From: JBEGTT01 sp041179245
GTDB taxonomy: Bacteria; Pseudomonadota; Gammaproteobacteria; Burkholderiales; Rhodocyclaceae
Reading direction: 5' to 3'
DNA: 20,228 nucleotides
Assembly: GCA_041179245.1 (NCBI GenBank)
Contig: JBEGTT010000212.1
Location: forward strand, 1 to 20,228
Made by a program: the position numbers and the translations under genes
Shown: one piece after another, positions 8,009 through 15,441 of the stretch
How positions within the stretch are numbered: position 1 is the stretch's first letter
Layout of the letters: every line of letters starts with the position of its first letter
The notes under the pieces: model-generated
The model's input: the letters and a program-made list of their open reading frames with translations, nothing else
What the model was told of the DNA's origin: nothing
Database searches by the model: none

Positions 8009-8069
8009 TTGATATTTGAGGTCGAAAAACAACGAGCATCATACCATGCAGGATAAGTGCTTGATATTT
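8009..8069. repeat. Two direct 9-base repeats flanking the regulator promoter
   Basis: TTGATATTT occurs at 8009-8017 and again at 8061-8069 in the same orientation, 52 bp apart, which is close to five helical turns. The copies straddle the -10 box at 8038-8043: one overlaps the -35 region and the other lies in the leader. They could be binding sites for the HTH-receiver protein itself, but A+T-rich repeats can also arise by chance. Confidence 0.35.
8038..8046 (-). promoter_or_regulatory. Extended -10 promoter of the HTH-receiver gene
   Basis: The minus strand reads TGGTATGAT, an extended -10 element (TGnTATGAT). The -35 position is poor, as is common with extended -10 promoters. Transcription would begin near 8031, giving a leader of about 30 bases to the ATG at 8001, and this supports that start codon. 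Confidence 0.5.
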
Positions 8070-8110
8070 TTTGTGGCAAAGATGCGTAATCTGATAAGGG
8101 CAAAACCAAT

Positions 8111-8138
8111 AAAAAAACCGCCCAGCAGTCGGGCGGTT
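8111..8138 (-). terminator. Intrinsic terminator of the peroxiredoxin gene
   Basis: On the minus strand AACCGCCC and GGGCGGTT form an 8-bp stem around a 7-base loop, followed by a run of seven T (two of them in the stem). It begins 20 bases after the peroxiredoxin stop and separates that unit from the HTH-receiver gene. Confidence 0.9.
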
Positions 8139-8158
8139 CGCGTGTTACTAGCGTCGAG

Positions 8159-8758
8159 TTACAGGGATTTAGCGTTTTCTGCCAAATATTTCGCCACACC
8201 TTCGGTTGATGCGGTCATGCCCTTAGAACCTTTTTTCCAGCCGGCTGGACAAACTTCGCCGTGTTCTTCGGTGAATTGCAGCGCATCAATCACGCGAAGA
8301 AGTTCGTCAACGTCGCGACCCAATGGCAGGTTGTTGATGACTTGGTGTTGAACCACACCAGACTTATCGATCAGGAACGTGCCACGGAAGGCAACGCCAC
8401 CGGCAGATTCAACATCGTAGGCTTGCGCGATCTGGTGCTTCAGGTCAGCAACCAGGGTGTAACCGACTTGTCCAATACCGCCGTTGTTAACCGGTGTGTT
8501 TTTCCAGGCTAGGTGAGAGAACTGGCTGTCAATCGACACCCCCAGCACTTCAACATTGCGTGCTTTGAATTCGGCCAAGCGGTGATCAAACGCGATCAAC
8601 TCGGATGGGCACACAAAAGTGAAATCCAGTGGGTAGAAAAACAGGGCAACGTATTTGCCTTTGTTAACTTCGGACAGCGTGATTTCTTTAATTTCGTTAT
8701 TGCCCAGAACAGCGGTTGCGGTGAAATCTGGTGCTTGTTTGCCAACGAGAACGGCCAT
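8159..8758 (-). CDS. Typical 2-Cys peroxiredoxin (AhpC/Prx1 type)
   Basis: This thiol peroxidase reduces hydrogen peroxide and organic peroxides in the cytoplasm. The 199-residue protein carries the peroxidatic cysteine C50 in DFTFVCPSE and the resolving cysteine C170 in GEVCPAGW, the pair typical of dimeric 2-Cys enzymes. A GGIG motif (93-96) is present, but the C-terminal YF motif of over-oxidation-sensitive types is not. The ATG at 8758 has an AGGAG ribosome binding site seven bases away. It lies 43 bases after ruvB with no terminator between, and a plausible promoter sits across the ruvB end (8786-8815). No AhpF partner is nearby, so the reductant is unknown. Confidence 0.93.
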   Translation of the reverse strand: MAVLVGKQAPDFTATAVLGNNEIKEITLSEVNKGKYVALFFYPLDFTFVCPSELIAFDHRLAEFKARNVEVLGVSIDSQFSHLAWKNTPVNNGGIGQVGYTLVADLKHQIAQAYDVESAGGVAFRGTFLIDKSGVVQHQVINNLPLGRDVDELLRVIDALQFTEEHGEVCPAGWKKGSKGMTASTEGVAKYLAENAKSL

Positions 8759-8785
8759 ATTGAATCTCCTGATGGGGTGAAGGTT

Positions 8786-8815
8786 ATTTAAGCAACGGGT
8801 GTCAGACAGCGTCAA
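8786..8815 (-). promoter_or_regulatory. Candidate peroxiredoxin promoter overlapping the end of ruvB
   Basis: On the minus strand TTGACG (8810-8815) stands 18 bases before TTAAAT (8786-8791). The -35 box lies within the last codons of ruvB. The start would be near 8779, about 21 bases before the ATG. This would let the peroxiredoxin be expressed independently of the ruv genes. Confidence 0.45.
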
Positions 8816-9863
8816 TGTCGGGCAAGTTCCCGGCGGGCAATCCCAAATGTCGATACACCGAGGGAGTCGCGATGCGTCCGCGCAAGGTGCGCTGTAAATA
8901 ACCTTGCTGGATCAAATAAGGTTCTAACACATCTTCGATGGTGTCGCGGGATTCACCGATCGCGGCGGCTAAGTTATCGACGCCAACTGGCCCGCCGCTA
9001 AATTTTTCAATAATCGCCAGCAGCAGTTTGCGATCCATGATGTCGAGACCAACGGTATCCACGTCCAGCATCTTCAGTGCCGCATCGGCAGTGTCGCGGC
9101 GAATGTTGCCGTCTGACTTAACTTCGGCGTAATCCCGAACACGGCGCAGCAAACGATTGGCGATGCGCGGTGTGCCCCGTGAGCGTTTGGCAATTTCCAG
9201 TGCACCCGCTTCGTCAATGGGTGCTTCGAGCAAACTCGCCGAACGGATCACAATGCTCTGTAGTTCAGTGGGAGAATAAAATTCCAAGCGCGCCACGATG
9301 CCGAAGCGGTCACGTAGCGGATTGGTCAGCATCCCGGCGCGGGTGGTGGCGCCCACCAGCGTGAATGGCGGCAAATCCAGTTTGACCGAACGGGCGGACG
9401 GCCCTTCACCGATCATGATGTCGATCTGAAAATCTTCCAGCGCGGGATACAGAATTTCCTCAACGACCGGGCTTAAGCGGTGAATTTCGTCGATGAACAA
9501 CACGTCGTGCGGTTCGAGGTTGGTCAGCAGGGCCGCCAAATCGCCCGCTCGTTCCAGCACTGGGCCGGAAGTTTGGCGCAGGTTGACGCCCATCTCATAG
9601 GCCAGAATGTGCGCCAAGGTGGTTTTGCCCAGCCCGGGGGGGCCAAATAGCAGGACATGGTCCAGTGCCTCTTGCCGATTTCTGGCGGCCTGAATAAAGA
9701 TGTCCAGTTGTTCGCGGATCTTTTCTTGCCCGGTGTAATCCGCCAAGCGCTTGGGGCGCAACGCCCGCTCAAGCGCTTCTTCTTGTGTGGAGCGCGATTG
9801 CGGCGCAATCAATCGTTCGTCGGTGTTGCTGGGTAACGCGGCAAGGTTATCGTTTTCGATCAT
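8802..9863 (-). CDS. ruvB: Holliday junction branch-migration helicase subunit RuvB
   Basis: RuvB is the hexameric AAA+ motor that drives branch migration of Holliday junctions with RuvA. The 353-residue protein has Walker A GPPGLGKTT (74-82), Walker B LFIDEIHRL with D125-E126, the sensor motif GATTRAG (171-177) and NPLRDRFG, followed by the winged-helix C-terminal domain. I start at the ATG at 9863, giving MIEND, like the conserved MIEAD start of E. coli RuvB; an upstream in-frame TTG at 9878 sits three bases after the permease stop and would add five residues. It is separated from ruvA by a permease gene, which is unusual. Confidence 0.97.
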   Translation of the reverse strand: MIENDNLAALPSNTDERLIAPQSRSTQEEALERALRPKRLADYTGQEKIREQLDIFIQAARNRQEALDHVLLFGPPGLGKTTLAHILAYEMGVNLRQTSGPVLERAGDLAALLTNLEPHDVLFIDEIHRLSPVVEEILYPALEDFQIDIMIGEGPSARSVKLDLPPFTLVGATTRAGMLTNPLRDRFGIVARLEFYSPTELQSIVIRSASLLEAPIDEAGALEIAKRSRGTPRIANRLLRRVRDYAEVKSDGNIRRDTADAALKMLDVDTVGLDIMDRKLLLAIIEKFSGGPVGVDNLAAAIGESRDTIEDVLEPYLIQQGYLQRTLRGRIATPSVYRHLGLPAGNLPDIDAV

Positions 9864-9881
9864 AAGCTCAGTCGTCAAGTG

Positions 9882-10967
9882 TCAGTCATGCAGCGGAGAG
9901 GTTCGATGACTGCTCACCCAGTGCTGGAACAACACGTAAGTGAGCGCCAACAAGGTCGGTCCAAGGAAAATACCGATGAAACCAAAGGCCAGCATACCGC
10001 CGAACACACCGAGCGCAATCAACAGAATCGGCAAGCTGGCACTGCGCGAAATTAGCATCGGTTTCAAGAAGTTATCAACGCCGCTGACCACCAGCAAGCC
10101 GTACAGCGCGAGGAAAACCGCCCAACCAATGCTGCCCTCGCTATACAACCACAGCGCTGCCCCCCCCCAAATCAGCGGTGGGCCAACCGGCACCAGCGAC
10201 AAAAAGAAGGTTGCGAAACTCAGCAAAACCGCGCCGGGGATGCCGGCAATCAGTAAGCCAAAAAACATCACCACCGCTTGGGCTAAAGCAGTGCCGACAA
10301 TGCCATTCATCACCCCATTGACGGTGTTATTGGCCAGCATCAAAAGTTCTTGGCCAACTTCGCCGCCGAGTTTTTCCACCGCAGAACGTAAGTAACGGAT
10401 CAACGCAGGGCCATCACGGTAAAAGAAAAAGGCAATCAGTAACGCCAAGGAAAGTTGAATGACACCGTTGGCAAGCAAACTTCCCACCTTGAGCAAAGTG
10501 GTGCGCACCGGCTCAACACCAAATTGCAGCGCTTTGAACAATTCACTCTGGCTTGCCGCCAGCTTGTCCCAATACGCACTGATTAGTTCGCCAAAATATT
10601 CGCCAAAAAACGGCATGCCAGTCAACCACGCCGGCGCCTGATGAAAATCATTCAGGCCACCGTGTTCTAACCAGGGATGCAGCACTTCAATTAGTTTTCC
10701 CAAACCTTGGCTTATCTGCCCAACCAAAACCAGCAACGGAATCAACAGTAGTAGGGCCAAACCTAGCGTCATGGTCATGGCGGCTAAGGTGGGGCGTTGG
10801 CCTAAGCGGCGTTTTAGCCATTCAAAAACAGGCCAGGTGCTAGTGCATAAAACAGCAGCAAACAAGACGGCGGCAACAAAGGGATAAAGCACCCACAGAC
10901 AACCCACAATCAATAGACTGACTAGGATGATTTGGGCTAATGAGCGGCCGAATGAGGGCTTTTGCAT
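9882..10967 (-). CDS. AI-2E/PerM family membrane transporter
   Basis: This 361-residue protein has about eight hydrophobic segments: a pair near residues 10-42, one near 62-84, a soluble middle (about 90-150), and a cluster from 165 on. The C-terminal GIFLGPTLLALTYVL is the signature of the AI-2E/PerM/YdiK family. Members have been linked to autoinducer export or to ion transport, and the substrate here cannot be told. It lies in the ruv unit: ruvA ends 7 bases upstream and the ruvB ATG is 18 bases after its stop. Its coding strand contains nine consecutive G (10160-10168, codons 267-270), so slippage there would truncate the protein after about 270 residues. Confidence 0.88.
   Translation of the reverse strand: MQKPSFGRSLAQIILVSLLIVGCLWVLYPFVAAVLFAAVLCTSTWPVFEWLKRRLGQRPTLAAMTMTLGLALLLLIPLLVLVGQISQGLGKLIEVLHPWLEHGGLNDFHQAPAWLTGMPFFGEYFGELISAYWDKLAASQSELFKALQFGVEPVRTTLLKVGSLLANGVIQLSLALLIAFFFYRDGPALIRYLRSAVEKLGGEVGQELLMLANNTVNGVMNGIVGTALAQAVVMFFGLLIAGIPGAVLLSFATFFLSLVPVGPPLIWGGAALWLYSEGSIGWAVFLALYGLLVVSGVDNFLKPMLISRSASLPILLIALGVFGGMLAFGFIGIFLGPTLLALTYVLFQHWVSSHRTSPLHD
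10160..10168 (-). repeat. Nine-base poly-G tract in the permease coding strand
   Basis: Nine consecutive C on the plus strand give G9 on the coding strand, encoding part of Trp-Gly-Gly-Ala at residues 267-270. Gly codons other than GGG would interrupt the run without changing the protein. Such tracts are prone to slipped-strand mispairing. Confidence 0.9.
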
Positions 10968-10974
10968 TTTTTGG

Positions 10975-11562
10975 TTAGAACTTGGAAAGGCGTTTTAGCG
11001 CTAAACGAATGCCATCACTGGTGCTGGTGTCTGGTGGCAATTCTTTCATTGCCGCAGTCGCTTCCTTGTCGTTGTAACCCAATGCCAACAGGGCATTCAA
11101 AATATCGCTGCTAGTTTCAACGTTAGTGACTGGGCTACTGCTAACGGCGATGCCATCCAGCGTTGGCAGCTTGTCTTTGAGTTCCAGCATCATCCGTTCT
11201 GCAGTTTTTTTGCCGATACCGGGGACGCGGGTCAACATGGCCACATCTTGTCGGGCAACTGCGCTGGCCAACTCATTGACCGACAAACCAGACAACACCG
11301 CTAAGGCGATTTTTGCGCCAATACCCGATATTTTCAGCAGTTGGCGAAAGCCAGTGCGTTCCGAGGCAGTCGCAAACCCATATAGGTAATGACCATCTTC
11401 GCGCACCGCAAAATGGGTAAGTAGCGTGACCAATTCGCCCAGTGCCGGCAGGTTATAAAACGTGCTCATCGGCACATCCAGCTCGTAACCCACACCGTGT
11501 ACGTCCAGCACGATTTGCGGCGGATTTTTTTCTAAGAGTTTTCCGGTCAGGCGGTTAATCAT
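10975..11562 (-). CDS. ruvA: Holliday junction DNA-binding subunit RuvA
   Basis: RuvA forms tetramers on the Holliday junction and loads RuvB. The 195-residue protein has an N-terminal OB fold starting MINRLTGKL, the acidic pin E55-D56 in REDGHYLYGF, two helix-hairpin-helix motifs (SGIGAK near 79-84 and PGIGKK near 114-119), and a C-terminal RuvB-binding domain starting around residue 148. The start is the ATG at 11562, with AGGAAA upstream, which aligns with the MIGRL start of E. coli RuvA. An in-frame start at 11595 adds 11 residues of no family similarity. Confidence 0.97.
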   Translation of the reverse strand: MINRLTGKLLEKNPPQIVLDVHGVGYELDVPMSTFYNLPALGELVTLLTHFAVREDGHYLYGFATASERTGFRQLLKISGIGAKIALAVLSGLSVNELASAVARQDVAMLTRVPGIGKKTAERMMLELKDKLPTLDGIAVSSSPVTNVETSSDILNALLALGYNDKEATAAMKELPPDTSTSDGIRLALKRLSKF

Positions 11563-11620
11563 GAGGTTTCCTAAAAGCGACGAGGTGAGCGACAAGAATC
11601 AACGAGCCGCATTATCCAGC

Positions 11621-12169
11621 CTATCCGACCAGTCTGCCATTGCGCATCCGTAAACCTTGCGTACTAAGTTTTCCCAGATGTGCGCCGTGAGCGTGGCAAA
11701 TGGCCCCCGCCAACGCATCGGCGGCGTCGGCGCTGGGTGTGCCAGCTAGATTTAACAACCGAATGACCATCGCTTGGACTTGTTCTTTGGCGGCTTTGCC
11801 GTGCCCAACCACGGATTGTTTAATTTGTAGGGCGGTGTATTCAGCCACCGGCAAATCGGCCAGTACCAGCGCACTAATGGCGGCGCCACGCGCTTGGCCT
11901 AATAACAAGGTTGATTGGGGATTAACGTTAACAAAAACTTTCTCGATCACCGCCTGGTTAGGCTGATATTGCGTGATGACTTCCTGAATCCCGAGCAGCA
12001 GCGTTTTTAACCGCTGAGGCAAATCCTCCTTGTCGTTGGAGCGAATACAGCCGCTGCCGACATAAGTCAGTTTTTGTCCCTGCTGGTCAATGATGCCAAA
12101 GCCAGTAATGCGCAGGCCGGGGTCAATGCCCAAGATGCGGGTTGGGCGAGATTGATTTGCGGAATTCAT
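11621..12169 (-). CDS. ruvC: Crossover junction endodeoxyribonuclease RuvC
   Basis: RuvC cuts Holliday junctions symmetrically to resolve recombination intermediates. The 182-residue protein has all four acidic catalytic residues: D16 in GIDPG, E76 in VIEKVF, and D148 and D151 in SADAADALA. Its ATG at 12169 overlaps the stop of the upstream EamA-type transporter (ATGA, 12166-12169), so its translation is probably coupled to that gene. A TTG at 12187 would extend it by six residues but has no support. A 58-base gap, with no terminator visible, separates it from ruvA. Confidence 0.96.
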   Translation of the reverse strand: MNSANQSRPTRILGIDPGLRITGFGIIDQQGQKLTYVGSGCIRSNDKEDLPQRLKTLLLGIQEVITQYQPNQAVIEKVFVNVNPQSTLLLGQARGAAISALVLADLPVAEYTALQIKQSVVGHGKAAKEQVQAMVIRLLNLAGTPSADAADALAGAICHAHGAHLGKLSTQGLRMRNGRLVG

Positions 12170-13020
12170 TTTGGCCGACTCACCCAATACACACCACCGA
12201 TGGCCAGCGCCATGCCGCTAATCGCAATCAGCGATAAAGTTTCGTCAAATAACAGCCAAGCGATAAGCGCTGTTGAAAGTGGCGTGAGGTAAAACAAGCT
12301 GGCAACATGGACCGCGCTGCCACTACGGATCAACAGGTTTAGCACGCTAATCGCGCCAATGGACAGTACCAGCACTAGCCAAACGAGCGCGAAAGCAAAT
12401 TGCTCCGACCATTCAATCTGAAATTCGGAGAACAAAACAATGGCCAAAGCGGTTAGCAGCGCCGATGGAACAAACTGAATCACTGAGCCGGTGCGTAAAT
12501 CAAACCCTGCGCAAAACCGTTTTTGGTACAAAGTGCCAGCGGTAATGCCTACCAAAGCCACTAGCGCCGGCAACAACATCGGGCCAAGCGCTTCTGCCCC
12601 GCCAAACTTGCCCGAAACCACCAGCATCACACCGATAAATCCCAAGGTTAGCCCTTGCCATTGGCGCAGGGTGACGGGTTCGCCCAAGAGTTTTCCTGAG
12701 GATAGCGCGGTCAGCAAAGGCTGCATCCCGACAATCAGCGCGGTAATGCCTGCGGGCAAGCCAGCTTTAATCGCCATAAACACCCCGCCCAAATAAAACC
12801 CATGTACCAGAATCCCGGACACCCCAATGTGCACATACTGCCGAGAATCTTTAGGCCACGGCGCGTGGGTCAGCACTGCTAAGGCGCTCATCACGGCAAT
12901 CACGCACAGGTAACGCACCAGTAAAAACGATAACGGTTCGGCGAAGGGCAAGCCGAACTTGGCCCCGATAAAACCGGTGCTCCACAGAAAAACGAAGAGG
13001 AAGGGGTAAATCCGTTGCAT
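12166..13020 (-). CDS. EamA/DMT family transporter
   Basis: This is a drug/metabolite transporter superfamily protein of about 284 residues with roughly ten membrane segments and two EamA repeats. The first begins at once with PFLFVFLWSTGFIGAKFG, a common opening of bacterial EamA proteins, and the second starts near residue 145. The substrate, often an amino acid or other metabolite to be exported, cannot be predicted. The start is uncertain: the ATG at 13020 has no clear ribosome binding site, and a TTG at 13047 would add nine residues but lies just after the yebC terminator. It overlaps ruvC by four bases, which makes it the first gene of the ruv unit. Confidence 0.87.
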   Translation of the reverse strand: MQRIYPFLFVFLWSTGFIGAKFGLPFAEPLSFLLVRYLCVIAVMSALAVLTHAPWPKDSRQYVHIGVSGILVHGFYLGGVFMAIKAGLPAGITALIVGMQPLLTALSSGKLLGEPVTLRQWQGLTLGFIGVMLVVSGKFGGAEALGPMLLPALVALVGITAGTLYQKRFCAGFDLRTGSVIQFVPSALLTALAIVLFSEFQIEWSEQFAFALVWLVLVLSIGAISVLNLLIRSGSAVHVASLFYLTPLSTALIAWLLFDETLSLIAISGMALAIGGVYWVSRPK

Positions 13021-13049
13021 GGAGTGTGGATTCAAGCCAGGGTTCAATT

Positions 13050-13083
13050 AAAAAGGCGGCTGAAGTTTAGAACTCGCCGCCTT
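13050..13083 (-). terminator. Intrinsic terminator after yebC
   Basis: On the minus strand AAGGCGGC (13076-13083) pairs with GCCGCCTT (13053-13060) around a 15-base loop and runs into TTTTTAATT. It begins 26 bases after the yebC stop and ends about 30 bases before the EamA ATG. Confidence 0.85.
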
Positions 13084-13108
13084 GGGTGCTTCGTGGTTGC
13101 GGAAACTA

Positions 13109-13834
13109 TTATTCGCTGATCGTCACGGACGTATAAACCGCTTGAACATCGTCAAGATTTTCAATGGCATCCAGCAGTTTTTGCATCTTCACCCCTTCTT
13201 CACCGGACAACTCAGTTTCGTTTTCTGGCTTCATCGTCACTTCGCCAAATTCCGCTTTAAAACCGGCCGCTTCCAAGGCTTCTTTGACGTTCACAAAGTC
13301 GTTTGGTGCGGTAATCACTTCAATCGAACCATCGTCGTGCGTGACTACATCATCCGCTCCGGCTTCAATGGCTGCATCCATCAGGGTGGTTTCATCTACG
13401 CCGGGGGCAAACAGAATTTGGCCGCAATGCTTGAATTGGAAGGCGACACAACCGTCAGTGCCCATATTGCCGCCGTGCTTGTTAAACGCGTGGCGCACAT
13501 CAGCCACCGTGCGGGTTTTGTTGTCGGTCAAGCAGTCGACCATGATCGCCGCACCACCCACGCCATAACCTTCATAGCGGATCTCAACGTACTCAACCCC
13601 TTCCAGCTCGCCCGTGCCTTTTTTGATCGCGGTTTCAATCTTGTCCTTGGGCATGTTCTGGCCCTTGGCTTTGTCGACCGCGACGCGTAAGCGAGGGTTA
13701 AAACTGAGGTCGCCCCCACCCATCTTGGCCGCGACGGTAATTTCCTTGGCTATTTTGGAGAAGGTCGCACCGCGTTTTTCGTCTTGGCGACCTTTGCGGT
13801 GCTGAATATTTGCCCACTTACTATGACCAGCCAT
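13109..13834 (-). CDS. yebC: YebC/PmpR family translational or transcriptional regulator
   Basis: This 241-residue protein is a full-length YebC: it starts with MAGHSKWANIQHRKGRQD and continues with the GYGVGG and NKHGG family motifs. Proteins of this family have been reported as DNA-binding regulators (PmpR) and more recently as factors that relieve ribosome stalling at proline-rich stretches. It is classically found upstream of ruvC, as here. The ATG at 13834 is preceded by AGGGAA. A TAGAAT -10 box at 13865-13870 without a good -35 may be its promoter. A terminator follows at 13050-13083. Confidence 0.95.
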   Translation of the reverse strand: MAGHSKWANIQHRKGRQDEKRGATFSKIAKEITVAAKMGGGDLSFNPRLRVAVDKAKGQNMPKDKIETAIKKGTGELEGVEYVEIRYEGYGVGGAAIMVDCLTDNKTRTVADVRHAFNKHGGNMGTDGCVAFQFKHCGQILFAPGVDETTLMDAAIEAGADDVVTHDDGSIEVITAPNDFVNVKEALEAAGFKAEFGEVTMKPENETELSGEEGVKMQKLLDAIENLDDVQAVYTSVTISE

Positions 13835-13934
13835 GATGCGTTCCCTAGAAATCAGAAAAACGAGATTCTAGCTGGTTTGGCTGATGAAGGCCTGTGGTAG
13901 CCTTTGAAACCTCTCGTTATCTACTTAAATCGCC

Positions 13935-15434
13935 ATGAGCACTTCAACGCTTTCGCCATTGGTCGTTGCCAAAACCCCTTCCCCTAACAGTCTTGAACTT
14001 GGTTTATTGCCCTCATTGGCTAACCGCCACGGCTTGATTACAGGCGCAACGGGGACGGGTAAAACCATCACCCTGCAAACCTTGGCCGAGCAGTTTTCCA
14101 AGATTGGTGTGCCGGTGTTTATGGCCGACGTTAAAGGAGATTTATCGGGTTTGTCTGCGCCCGGTAAGGCGTCTGCCAAGCTGGATGAGCGCTTAGGCAC
14201 ATTGTCGATCACGGATTGGTCGCCTACCGCTTACCCCACGGTGTTTTGGGATGTATTTGGAACCAGCGGCCATCCCGTTCGCGCCACCATTTCAGACATG
14301 GGGCCGATGTTGTTGTCTCGCCTTCTCAATCTCAACGATACCCAAACCGGGGTGCTGCAGTTGGTGTTCAAAATTGCCGATGACCAAGGGCTGTTGTTGC
14401 TGGACTTGAAAGACCTGCGGGCGATGGTGCTGCACGTTGGCGACAATGCCAAAACCTTTACCACTGAATACGGCAATGTTTCCGCTGCATCGATTGGGGC
14501 CATTCAGCGTGGTCTGCTGACCTTGGAGCAAGAAGGTGGCACACAGTTTTTTGGCGAGCCGATGCTCGACATCAACGACCTGATGCAAACCGATGGTGAT
14601 GGCCGCGGGGTGATTAACGTGTTGGCAGCAGAAAAGCTGATGCAATCCACCCGCCTGTATTCAACCTTTTTGTTGTGGCTGTTGTCGGAACTGTTTGAGC
14701 AACTGCCAGAAGTCGGCGATTTGCCCAAGCCAAAACTGGTATTTTTCTTCGACGAAGCGCATTTGCTATTCAACGAAACGCCGCCAGCTTTGCAAGAAAA
14801 AATCGAACAGGTAGTGCGGCTGATCCGTTCCAAAGGCGTTGGCGTGTATTTCGTCAGCCAGAACCCGCTGGACATTCCCGAAGCGGTGTTGGGGCAACTT
14901 GGCAATCGCGTCCAGCACGCTTTGCGCGCTTTTACGCCGCGTGACCAGAAAGCCGTCAAAACCGCTGCCGAAACCTTGCGCGCCAACCCGGCTTTTGATG
15001 CGGCTACGGCGATCATGGAGCTTGGCGTTGGCGAAGCACTGGTGTCTTTCCTCGACGAAAAAGGCCGCCCGGCGATGGTTGAACGGGCCTTAATCGTTCC
15101 TCCTTCATCGCGCATCGGGCCGCTGACGACAGAAGAGCGCAATCAAGCGATTCGTAGCTCCTTGATTTATGGGCATTACGAAGCGGCAGTCGATCGGGAA
15201 TCGGCCTATGAACATTTGAAAACAGCCCAAACACCTACGCCACCCGCTGCTTCAGAAACCGTAGCATCCCAACCGACTAGCTCCGCAAAACTATCAGCCG
15301 GGGAAGACTTGATGATTTCGCTAGCCAAATCCGCCGCCCGAGCCATCGGTTCCCAACTTGGCCGAGAAATTATTCGCGGTGTGCTGGGGTCGATTTTGGG
15401 CGGGAGTCCGAAAACAGGAAGCCGGCGTCGGTAG
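13935..15434 (+). CDS. HerA-like ATPase, DUF853 family (YjgR-like)
   Basis: This 499-residue protein is a P-loop ATPase of the HerA/FtsK-like DUF853 family. It has Walker A GATGTGKT (37-44), Walker B LVFFFDEAH with D273-E274, the sensor Q309 in FVSQNP, and an arginine-rich GNRVQHALRAFTPRD (323-337) likely to be the arginine finger region. Residues 410-455 are a Pro/Ser/Thr-rich linker, and a short Gly/Arg-rich tail closes the protein. HerA proteins are hexameric DNA-pumping motors, but the role of DUF853 members is unknown. There is no clear ribosome binding site before the ATG at 13935. It is divergent from yebC and convergent with the histidine kinase. Confidence 0.92.
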   Translation: MSTSTLSPLVVAKTPSPNSLELGLLPSLANRHGLITGATGTGKTITLQTLAEQFSKIGVPVFMADVKGDLSGLSAPGKASAKLDERLGTLSITDWSPTAYPTVFWDVFGTSGHPVRATISDMGPMLLSRLLNLNDTQTGVLQLVFKIADDQGLLLLDLKDLRAMVLHVGDNAKTFTTEYGNVSAASIGAIQRGLLTLEQEGGTQFFGEPMLDINDLMQTDGDGRGVINVLAAEKLMQSTRLYSTFLLWLLSELFEQLPEVGDLPKPKLVFFFDEAHLLFNETPPALQEKIEQVVRLIRSKGVGVYFVSQNPLDIPEAVLGQLGNRVQHALRAFTPRDQKAVKTAAETLRANPAFDAATAIMELGVGEALVSFLDEKGRPAMVERALIVPPSSRIGPLTTEERNQAIRSSLIYGHYEAAVDRESAYEHLKTAQTPTPPAASETVASQPTSSAKLSAGEDLMISLAKSAARAIGSQLGREIIRGVLGSILGGSPKTGSRRR

Positions 15435-15441
15435 TCAGAGC

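Noticed and set aside
8002..8199. 66-residue upstream extension of the HTH-receiver protein
   Set aside because: It would start inside the peroxiredoxin gene and cross its terminator and the regulator's own promoter; the added residues resemble no domain.
9637..9643. Seven-base C run in the ruvB coding strand
   Set aside because: It encodes part of the invariant Walker A GPPG and is shorter than tracts that slip often, so it is explained by protein constraint.
13082..13690. 202-residue open frame on the plus strand, antisense to yebC
   Set aside because: yebC is unmistakable on the other strand, and this frame has no recognisable domain or ribosome binding site.
13844..13870. CTAGAA ... TTCTAG inverted repeat in the yebC-DUF853 gap
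   Set aside because: The arms are only six bases and part of the repeat is the -10 box itself; too little to claim an operator.
14504..15142. 212-residue open frame on the minus strand inside the HerA-like gene
   Set aside because: It is the mirror of a well-supported P-loop ATPase; its composition (Ser/Arg/Cys-rich) is typical of an antisense shadow.
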